Assembly: GCA_027294815.1 (NCBI GenBank)
Contig: JAPULP010000031.1
Coordinates: forward strand, 1-5,538
Direction of reading: 5' to 3'
Source: Gemmatimonadota bacterium
GTDB lineage: Bacteria > Gemmatimonadota > Gemmatimonadetes > Gemmatimonadales > GWC2-71-9
DNA: 5,538 bases
Positions 1 to 5,538 of this stretch are shown here, piece by piece; the stretch's first letter is position 1, and every line of letters starts with the position of its first letter. A program made the translations under genes and the position numbers. The notes under the pieces were generated by a model. The model saw only the letters and a list, made by a program, of their open reading frames with translations. It made no database searches and had not been told where the DNA came from.

Positions 1-3000
1 TTACCACCTGAACGGCAACGCGCCCATTGGGGTCGCGATGAAATACATAGTTGCTGGAGAAACTGAACCTCGGTCGCAACCAGCTATTGATGACTGGAGT
101 AGTCGTTAGGCGAGTTGACAGCGTGCGATCCCGCTCAAAGCCGACATCCCTGCCGGCGAAAGTGCCGCGTTGGTCGTTCACCAACCTTCCGATCTGTGTC
201 GAATCACCATAGTCCTGCAAATCCCGAGTCGTAATGTAGTCCACACGCAACCCCAGCGAGGAAAACGGACGCAAGTCTGCACCTATCGTATTACGCCAGG
301 TATGAACCACGCTTCGCAGAGGCGCCCGCAACTGATCGTCCGGCTGTGTCACCGGTACGCGGAACGTGCGTCGTTCGGTCAAGTTGTTGGTGAGTTCGGA
401 CCTCACGCGTATTTGATAAGGGTTCCACCGCACTCTAGACGTTCGCAGCCCTTTGCCGAATTCACTCTCCCTCACCCATCTGGGGAACCGCTCCACGAGC
501 CGAACCAAGAAACCGGGCACCGCCGAGACTGTCTCAGGCGCCGGGCGGTTGTCATACTCCACCCTGACTTGGCGATTCTTCGTCACTGCCGTGCTCAGTT
601 CGGAGGCGTTTTGCGCATTCAGGCGCGCCGCCGCCAGCGACAGCGGGTCAAACAACAAGCGCTCGGCGAAGCTGTTGCCACGTCGCGTTCGGCGCAGGGC
701 TACTTGATACGAGGTGACCGAATTCCCGGGGGTTCGCAGATTCTCAAGCGATTGTGTCCGCACGTCACTATTTCGAACGAAGAACGGCTCCGTGGCAAGG
801 CGCTGATATCGGACGGAGAAGGGAATGCTCATACCCCACGACTCCGGAAGCAATTTGTCGATACGCACGGTCGAGCCGAAGCGCATGCGGGCATCTGCAA
901 GATAGTCAGGCGCTTGATCGATTGTGCGGAAGCGATCGTCGGTACTGACGAATGAAAAATCAATTTCGGCGAAGTCGGCGGCGGTCAAGCGAGCCTCGAC
1001 CGCCCCAGCCACTCCCACGTCGGCCACCACATCGCTCAGGCGGATGTCGTCAACCCACACCTCCGCTTGGGGTATGAAAGTAGATTGGCCCACGCGCAGG
1101 ATACCGACCGCAATTTCCGAAACGCGCGCCAGATTGGGCGGCTGAACACCGGGATCCTTAACCTGAATCAGGTACGCCCCATCGCACCTCACAAACGCCT
1201 CCGGGTCGCCACCGCCACAATCGATAGACCCAGACGGATTCTCGCCGGCCAGCCACGCGTCCTCCACCTCTTCCCGCAGTGTGAGCCAGCGATCCAAGTC
1301 CACGACCACCTCGGGTTCCCAATCGACCGTCCGAGCCGGCGTCATGTAGAAATAGAAATTGTCTTCGTCACTGCCGACCTTGATGAAAAAGTTGAGATCG
1401 CCGGCCTCCCAACCAGATCCCCGTCCCCTGGCCCATACACGCAGCCTTCTATATTGGAGAAAGTTCTTGTCCGCCGCACCCGCAAACCGCAAGAACGCCT
1501 CGGCCCGTTCTCCCAGGCGCAGGTCGCGCGCGATGAGGCGTAACGACCGCTCATTGATCTGCTGTGAGCCAAACTCGAAAGCAGCACCCCGGCGTTCAGC
1601 CACATCGATCACGCCGGGCGGCGAAGTGTACCCCAGATCTTCATCCGCCGTCGAGACGACGGACGCGATAACTTCACCGTGTGACTCCCCTTGCGCGCCG
1701 CCAAGACCCACGATCGGCGTCGCCGACCGCTTCAGCCATGGTGCCCCCACCAGGGTCAATCGCGCCAATGCCACCGCCACTTCCCTCTCGTCACCCGGAC
1801 GAGCGGGTGCCACCATAGTGATCCGAAGCGCGCGGATCCGTCTCAAGTCGGGCGAACCGATCTGCACCGTGTCCCGCCGGAATGGAATGCGATAGAGCTT
1901 CCACTGCCGGGCAAAACCGTCGACCTGAGATGGATGGAGCACGCTACCGTCCCGAACCACGAAGCGAGGGTCACCGAGTTGCACAACGTACCGTATCACG
2001 TCCTCCTGGGTGACCCCGATGGTGAGATCCAACCGATTATCACCGTTGAGATCCTCGGAATCCACGAATCCGTTGCTGCGTGTGCACCGAGCACTGAGAT
2101 CACCACGGGGAAAAGCGGGGATCGTCACGCCGGTGAACACCCGCTCGCACATGGGGAAATCAGTCAGCACCTGCCCAGTGTTGATGCTGTAGATGGACGG
2201 AAGCAGATCTCCGTGAACACCAACATCATTCACTGCGGCGTTGAACAAGTTGGTGAACGGATCCTTCTCCGAATCGAGCGTCCCGGCGCCGATCTGCTGA
2301 AAGCCCGAGAATATCGTGTCATTGCCGACGACGCTGAACGAATCGGGCCCGAACGCGACCGCATCCTCCAGCACGGTGCCGAAATCGAACACGAGGTTGA
2401 TTTGTTGAGCCGAGCCGGGCCCCGTTTCCTCCAAGGCCCAGAACTCGAGAAACTCGATGCGGGACAGGTCAACGCCGAGACCCGAACGGTCGAGCGGCTG
2501 CGTGATGCTGCGCCACCGCGGGCCCGGCGTGGACGGGCGGATCCAGCGCGCACGTCCGGTCAGGGGATCGGGACCTCCCCCTACCGTATCCGGCTTGAGC
2601 GTCAGCCAAAGAAGCGTCTCTTTCGGCCGCGACGCGCCCGTCAGCACGATGCTGGAGTCGATCTCCTGGGGGCTGACTTCGAACGGCTCACCGTCGCCTT
2701 TCTCGATAACGTTTTGCCAGACGAACGTCACGGCGTCGTTGGTATTGAATTCGCCGAGTGTGGAGAGATGCGTCGCCGGAACACCGCTTCCGGATGCCGG
2801 ACGGCTACCGAGCTGAAACTTCTGCTCGCCTAGATTGACAACAGTCGCCGACTGAGCTTCGAACTCCTCCAGGTACGCCTGCCCGGTGAGATTGGGGTTG
2901 GGGCGGGACACGGCAACTTCCCCGCTGATCTCGAGCGTAGAGGGCACGTTTGTGCTCAACAGAGGAAGGGCGTCGAGCGCGCGCGTGAGTCCATCGGCGC

Positions 3001-5104
3001 GAAACCGCAGCTCCGTGCTGATGCCGCCGAGGAACATGGCTTGCGGTTCGAAGCCCAAAGTAGGACGGGTGAAGATCGTCCGCTCTCGCTGGAACAGCGT
3101 GGTTGCGTCGATGCGCCCCCGCGAGCCGAGATTGTAGGTACCCTGAAACCCGAACACGTTGCTCGGAGCGACATCAAACAATTGATTCTGTTCAAAGCGT
3201 ACCTGCACTCGCGTTGGACCGGTGAACAGAGAATCGGGATTGAGAAACGTCACTACTCCCAGGTCATATGAGATCTCGTAATCTCGCCCGCGGACGAGGT
3301 CGCGATTCCCGATACGGACTTGCTCGCTGCCGAACCGGATCTGCAGCGCGCCGAGGCTCAGGCGCGATCGATCGCCGGAGCCCGCGGCCTGATAATCCCA
3401 AATGAAGCGAAACAGGGGAGCAGGCCCCTCGGTGTTGCGAAGGAACGTGGGTGTGCGGTAAATCGAGTCGTTGCGCTCGCCCTCCAGCAAGCGTGAGCTG
3501 TCGGCCAAAGGCTGCAAGTGGGGAAACACGACGAAGAGATCACGCAGGGGTGATCCGCCACCGGGATCCCGCTCGCGGGGGAAAACGCGATTGAACTCGT
3601 CGAGTTGGCTCGGATCGGTGGACGTCGCCAGCCCGAGCCGTGCCAAATATGTCCCCACTCCATCCAAGGGACGTTCTGAATCGTTCACTACGAGCGATAG
3701 ATCGATCGTCGTTCGACTGATGCCGCCGCCGATCCGATAGAAGTTCCTCATCTCGTGGAGGAACGTGGGAACCTCCGGACCGCGCCGCGGCTCGTGAATC
3801 AGAAACAAAGTGTCGCTCGGGCCCGTCACCGACGGAAGAGTGCCCACGGTGTCTCCGGCAATTGTCACATAGGAAACAGCCAGGAACTCGTCCAGCCCCA
3901 CACGATTCTGCAACCCGAACCACATACCGGACGGGTCGAGGTAATAATCCCGACCCTCGATCAAGAGATCCCAAAAGAAGGGACCGACACGCTGCGGACT
4001 GTCGTCACGCCGGGCCACGGCTTCGATGCCGTGCAGGCTGGGGTTGATGCCGACTTGCCCGCTTTGCGCGCGGAGACGATAGACTCGGACTTGGACGAGC
4101 TGGAGCGCGACCGGCAGCGCTTCGGGCACGATGTTCAACACATCTACGTTGGGGTACGCCGGCAGGAACAGGGGGTTCACGATGAAGAAAAACCGGCCGT
4201 CCTCGAACTCTACGTCACGCGACTCCCGCTCGATCACCTGCGTCGCCTCGTCGCCCACCGTGAATACTCGGACCCTCACAGACGACCCCTTCTGCTGCGC
4301 CAAGATGGACCGGAACTCCATTGGTCCAAGTTGAGCTTCGGCCTGGATCCCAAACGAATTCGCGGGGATCGCCGATGTGATGAATCGTGATGAGGGTAAC
4401 CGAAAGTCGAGGTTCCCTACCTCCACCCGGCGCAGGATGTCATCTTCGAGACCCTGGTACCACACGTTGATCCGGTTGTTTACGCTGAACTCGCGTTGGC
4501 TGTCGAAATCCACGTTGACATGGAGTCGGTCGCCGATCACCCCGCCTACGCGAAGTGCAAATTCCTGGTCCAGCAGCGGCGTCGGAAAGCCTCCCTGACA
4601 ACCAGACGCAGGATTGGAGGCGTCGGGGGCCGTACAGTTGAGATTGCGGAGGCGGTCCAATCGGCTTTCGAGCCGCGCGTTCAGCTCGATGCTAAGATCC
4701 GCATAGCGTGCCAGGGCCTGCCGAGATGTGGGACGGGGCACCAACCCGGGCGGATCGACCGGCGGGACGGGCTGCCGCTGCCCCCCTCCACCGGTGGTGT
4801 CTTGGGGCAAGGGGGCCAAAGTGCCCAACAGGCGTAGCTTCCGCCGGAGAATGCGGTTACGCGAGATGAGGCGCCGCGTTCCCTCGGCCCAAAGCTGGGC
4901 TACCAATCGGGGCGGCGAACGGCGATCCCACCGCCCCCCCAGCCGTAGCGCCAGAGAAGGTCGTATTTGTAATGTGTCAGTGACCAGGTGGAGGCGAACG
5001 CCGGTCCCACCAGTCTGGGCGCGGGCACCGGCGGGCAAGAACAGGCTCAGGCCCAGCACGACCACTGGCCACGACACTTTCGCGGTGGACGGGGTGTAAG
5101 CCAT
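1..5104 (-). CDS. sprA: SprA/Sov-family outer-membrane translocon of the type IX secretion system (C-terminus beyond window)
   Basis: In Bacteroidota, SprA is a very large outer-membrane beta-barrel (36 strands in the known structure) through which T9SS cargo leaves the periplasm. It works with PorV and a periplasmic plug protein. Here 1701 codons are open with no stop or frameshift; the 3' end lies beyond base 1. Visible in order: signal peptide (1-29); Arg-rich segment (48-91); Gly/Pro linker (102-126); conserved N-terminal block (134-234) with GGVIGDRLHVNVDFDSQREF and WYQGLEDDILRRVEVGN; two GRDY segments (379-413, 602-638); LTRALDALPLL (from 706); beta-sandwich-like stretches (about 882-914 and 1182-1356, the latter including EVWVDDIRLS); an EF-hand-like loop (1018-1026); and alternating polar/apolar barrel-like strands after about 1560. 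Bacteroidota SprA is about 2400 residues, so several hundred may be missing. The family call is from remembered motifs and is firm; secretion activity is inferred. Start choice: ATG at 5104 leads directly into a signal peptide, but an in-frame GTG at 5131 is possible. Confidence 0.93.
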   Translation of the reverse strand, partial: MAYTPSTAKVSWPVVVLGLSLFLPAGARAQTGGTGVRLHLVTDTLQIRPSLALRLGGRWDRRSPPRLVAQLWAEGTRRLISRNRILRRKLRLLGTLAPLPQDTTGGGGQRQPVPPVDPPGLVPRPTSRQALARYADLSIELNARLESRLDRLRNLNCTAPDASNPASGCQGGFPTPLLDQEFALRVGGVIGDRLHVNVDFDSQREFSVNNRINVWYQGLEDDILRRVEVGNLDFRLPSSRFITSAIPANSFGIQAEAQLGPMEFRSILAQQKGSSVRVRVFTVGDEATQVIERESRDVEFEDGRFFFIVNPLFLPAYPNVDVLNIVPEALPVALQLVQVRVYRLRAQSGQVGINPSLHGIEAVARRDDSPQRVGPFFWDLLIEGRDYYLDPSGMWFGLQNRVGLDEFLAVSYVTIAGDTVGTLPSVTGPSDTLFLIHEPRRGPEVPTFLHEMRNFYRIGGGISRTTIDLSLVVNDSERPLDGVGTYLARLGLATSTDPSQLDEFNRVFPRERDPGGGSPLRDLFVVFPHLQPLADSSRLLEGERNDSIYRTPTFLRNTEGPAPLFRFIWDYQAAGSGDRSRLSLGALQIRFGSEQVRIGNRDLVRGRDYEISYDLGVVTFLNPDSLFTGPTRVQVRFEQNQLFDVAPSNVFGFQGTYNLGSRGRIDATTLFQRERTIFTRPTLGFEPQAMFLGGISTELRFRADGLTRALDALPLLSTNVPSTLEISGEVAVSRPNPNLTGQAYLEEFEAQSATVVNLGEQKFQLGSRPASGSGVPATHLSTLGEFNTNDAVTFVWQNVIEKGDGEPFEVSPQEIDSSIVLTGASRPKETLLWLTLKPDTVGGGPDPLTGRARWIRPSTPGPRWRSITQPLDRSGLGVDLSRIEFLEFWALEETGPGSAQQINLVFDFGTVLEDAVAFGPDSFSVVGNDTIFSGFQQIGAGTLDSEKDPFTNLFNAAVNDVGVHGDLLPSIYSINTGQVLTDFPMCERVFTGVTIPAFPRGDLSARCTRSNGFVDSEDLNGDNRLDLTIGVTQEDVIRYVVQLGDPRFVVRDGSVLHPSQVDGFARQWKLYRIPFRRDTVQIGSPDLRRIRALRITMVAPARPGDEREVAVALARLTLVGAPWLKRSATPIVGLGGAQGESHGEVIASVVSTADEDLGYTSPPGVIDVAERRGAAFEFGSQQINERSLRLIARDLRLGERAEAFLRFAGAADKNFLQYRRLRVWARGRGSGWEAGDLNFFIKVGSDEDNFYFYMTPARTVDWEPEVVVDLDRWLTLREEVEDAWLAGENPSGSIDCGGGDPEAFVRCDGAYLIQVKDPGVQPPNLARVSEIAVGILRVGQSTFIPQAEVWVDDIRLSDVVADVGVAGAVEARLTAADFAEIDFSFVSTDDRFRTIDQAPDYLADARMRFGSTVRIDKLLPESWGMSIPFSVRYQRLATEPFFVRNSDVRTQSLENLRTPGNSVTSYQVALRRTRRGNSFAERLLFDPLSLAAARLNAQNASELSTAVTKNRQVRVEYDNRPAPETVSAVPGFLVRLVERFPRWVRESEFGKGLRTSRVRWNPYQIRVRSELTNNLTERRTFRVPVTQPDDQLRAPLRSVVHTWRNTIGADLRPFSSLGLRVDYITTRDLQDYGDSTQIGRLVNDQRGTFAGRDVGFERDRTLSTRLTTTPVINSWLRPRFSFSSNYVFHRDPNGRVAVQVV
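2027..2053 (-). other. EF-hand-like Asp/Asn loop in SprA
   Basis: Residues 1018-1026 are D-L-N-G-D-N-R-L-D, with acidic or amide ligands at loop positions 1, 3, 5 and 9. This resembles the calcium loop of EF-hand and dockerin modules, although the Glu or Asp expected at position 12 is replaced (T-I-G follows). It lies just after the C986/C1007 pair, in the part I expect to form the extracellular cap. Calcium binding is inference. Confidence 0.45.
3191..3301 (-). repeat. Second GRDY beta segment of SprA
   Basis: Residues 602-638 read as D-L-V-R-GRDY (606-609), E-I-S-Y-D-L-G, V-V-T-F-L-N, a loop, then R-V-Q-V-R-F-E. It aligns with the segment at residues 379-413 with a one-residue gap before the turn glycine. 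This suggests an internally duplicated beta module in the N-terminal half of SprA. Confidence 0.6.
3866..3970 (-). repeat. First GRDY beta segment of SprA
   Basis: Residues 379-413 read as D-L-L-I-E-GRDY (384-387), then LDPSGMW, a loop, and D-E-F-L-A-V-S-Y-V. The pattern (GRDY, a turn with Gly, an aromatic/Leu strand, a loop, a V-x-Y strand) returns about 220 residues later. This is divergent protein-level similarity and no DNA-level repeat is visible. GRDYYLDPSGMW also matches my memory of this family. Confidence 0.6.
4403..4705 (-). other. Conserved N-terminal SprA block
   Basis: Residues 134-234 hold the most recognisable family signature. A YADLSIELNARLES segment leads into a Cys-flanked loop (C157, C169). 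Next come GGVIGDRLHVNVDFDSQREF (187-206), NNRINVWYQGLEDDILRRVE (209-228) and VGNLDF (229-234). Pfam's SprA N-terminal domain family covers sequence of this kind. This block alone separates SprA from other large outer-membrane proteins such as LptD or TamB. Domain edges are by eye. Confidence 0.85.
5018..5104 (-). other. Sec signal peptide of SprA
   Basis: Residues 1-29 have a short N-region with Lys9, a hydrophobic core (PVVVLGLSLFLPAG, residues 13-26) and an A-R-A motif at 27-29, which fits signal peptidase I cleavage before Gln30. There is no lipobox cysteine, so this is not a lipoprotein. It sends the protein through Sec to the periplasm for insertion in the outer membrane. If translation starts at the GTG at 5131, the N-region is nine residues longer and gains an Arg, and the cleavage site does not change. 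Confidence 0.85.
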
Positions 5105-5178
5105 ACTAAGCAGGGAAGCGAGACTCCTCACCGGAGCCCCAATTCATTCACATATAGAGAGTTACGCGACTTCACCAA
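5105..5178. promoter_or_regulatory. Divergent intergenic region between sprA and the LptF/LptG gene
   Basis: These 74 bases separate the two start codons and must hold the 5' leaders of both genes, and probably both promoters. It is more AT-rich around 5141-5158 (AATTCATTCACATATAGA) than the flanking coding DNA. No strong Shine-Dalgarno sequence sits at the usual distance from either chosen start. On the sprA strand GAGGAG lies about 19 bases from the ATG at 5104, too far to be ideal. Ahead of the GTG at 5179 only a weak GAGAG (5157-5161) is seen, about 17 bases away. No clear inverted repeat or operator was found. Confidence 0.6.
5151..5178 (-). promoter_or_regulatory. Candidate sigma-70-type promoter for sprA
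   Basis: On the minus strand, TTGGTG (5178-5173) is followed after 16 bases by TATATG (5156-5151). Each hexamer shows only a partial match to the TTGACA/TATAAT consensus. Transcription would start near 5144, giving a leader of about 40 bases to the ATG at 5104 or about 13 to the GTG at 5131. The match is weak, and the promoter consensus for this lineage may differ. Confidence 0.25.
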
Positions 5179-5538
5179 GTGACGATACTCAGCAAATACC
5201 TCCTCAAGCAGCACCTGGTTCCGTTCGTGTTCGCCATGTCGGCATGCACCAGCATCATGATCCTGAACCAGATTGCGAAACGGCTTCCCGATCTCGTGGG
5301 CAAGGGCTTACCCTGGTCTGTGATAGTGGAGGTATTCGCACTTTCGGTCCCGTTTGTGGTCGCGATGACCATACCGATGGCCGTCCTCATCGCCGTCCTG
5401 TACGTGGTGAGCCGACTGGCGGCGGAAAACGAACTCACCGCGTTGCACGCCGGCGGAGTTTCCCTAGGGCGGCTGATACGTCCTCTGCTGGTCGCCGGGG
5501 TCTTCATGACATTAGTGGCGTTTCTTTTCGGCGACCAG
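5179..5538 (+). CDS. LptF/LptG-family LPS export permease (N-terminal 120 residues; C-terminus beyond window)
   Basis: LptF and LptG pair in the inner membrane and, with the ATPase LptB, extract LPS and pass it to LptC-LptA-LptD. The frame is open to the right edge. An in-frame TAG at 5155-5157 lies upstream, and GTG at 5179 is the first plausible start after it. Start region ILSKYLLKQHLVPF fits the family, which typically begins with a short amphipathic segment before the first helix. Likely membrane spans: about 13-33, 50-77 and 100-117. Between spans two and three, RLAAENELTALHAGGVS (79-95) matches the family's cytoplasmic coupling region (R-x-x-x-E-N-E-[IL]-T-A-L then a small-residue turn), which contacts LptB. 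The visible third is not enough to separate LptF from LptG, so no symbol is given. The periplasmic jelly-roll domain and last three spans would lie outside. The gene diverges from sprA. Confidence 0.88.
   Translation, partial: MTILSKYLLKQHLVPFVFAMSACTSIMILNQIAKRLPDLVGKGLPWSVIVEVFALSVPFVVAMTIPMAVLIAVLYVVSRLAAENELTALHAGGVSLGRLIRPLLVAGVFMTLVAFLFGDQ

Noticed and set aside
170..955. Plus-strand open frame of 261 codons
   Set aside because: It lies in exact antisense register with sprA. In that register a stop needs a TTA, CTA or TCA sense codon, which are rare in GC-rich genes. Its translation shows no recognisable domain, while the minus strand reads as SprA throughout.
2230..2553. Minus-strand open frame of 107 codons in another frame
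   Set aside because: Ser/Arg-rich low-complexity translation, typical of a shifted frame in GC-rich DNA, and it overlaps the intact sprA frame.
1691..2833. Plus-strand open frame of 380 codons, the longest complete one in the window
   Set aside because: Same antisense register as sprA. The predicted protein is rich in Arg, His and Pro with no recognisable fold, and the opposite strand carries clear SprA motifs over the same bases.
3364..3375. Perfect 12-base palindrome GCGATCGATCGC
   Set aside because: It sits inside sprA codons and I saw no second copy or flanking repeat. A single short palindrome rich in GATC/CGATCG is likely by chance.
3755..4390. Plus-strand open frame of 211 codons
   Set aside because: Antisense shadow of the SprA segment that includes the first GRDY motif. 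No family resemblance.
4934..4940. Run of seven C (G on the coding strand), with a run of six C at 4781-4786, as possible slippage sites for phase variation of sprA
   Set aside because: Both runs are short, the frame is intact through them, and runs of this length are expected in GC-rich coding DNA encoding Gly.
5172..5507. Minus-strand open frame of 111 codons across the permease gene
   Set aside because: Antisense to the LptF/LptG-type protein, whose membrane spans and ENELTALHAGG motif are clear on the plus strand.

Overview
The window looks like ordinary chromosome from a high-GC Gram-negative bacterium of the Fibrobacterota-Chlorobiota-Bacteroidota (FCB) group. Gemmatimonadota is the most likely source. 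This placement is inference: it rests on an intact SprA-type protein encoded in GC-rich DNA, next to a permease for lipopolysaccharide (LPS) transport. No rRNA or other phylogenetic marker is present.

Layout. Nearly the whole window (1-5104) is one uninterrupted minus-strand reading frame of 1701 codons. It starts at 5104 and runs off the left edge with no stop. I translated it codon by codon and found no internal stop or frameshift. It has a signal peptide, the conserved N-terminal block of the SprA family, duplicated GRDY segments, an EF-hand-like Asp/Asn loop, beta-sandwich-like extracellular segments and, near the left edge, sequence resembling barrel strands. It is the N-terminal and central part of SprA (Sov), the giant outer-membrane translocon of the type IX secretion system (T9SS). 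A 74-base divergent intergenic region (5105-5178) follows. From 5179 to the right edge, on the plus strand, lies the first 120 codons of an LptF/LptG-family permease.

How they fit together. Both proteins serve the outer membrane. SprA forms the pore for secreted or surface-attached proteins. LptF/LptG is the inner-membrane part of the machine that extracts LPS and sends it to the outer membrane. The short shared upstream region could carry overlapping divergent promoters, but the promoter evidence is weak.

Long plus-strand open frames inside 1-5104 (for example 170-955, 1691-2833, 3755-4390) are antisense shadows of sprA. No RNA gene, mobile element, CRISPR array, terminator or strong DNA repeat was found. 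I see no clear sign of an undescribed system. The points worth a second look are a probable T9SS outside classical Bacteroidota, details of the SprA protein, and the promoter arrangement.
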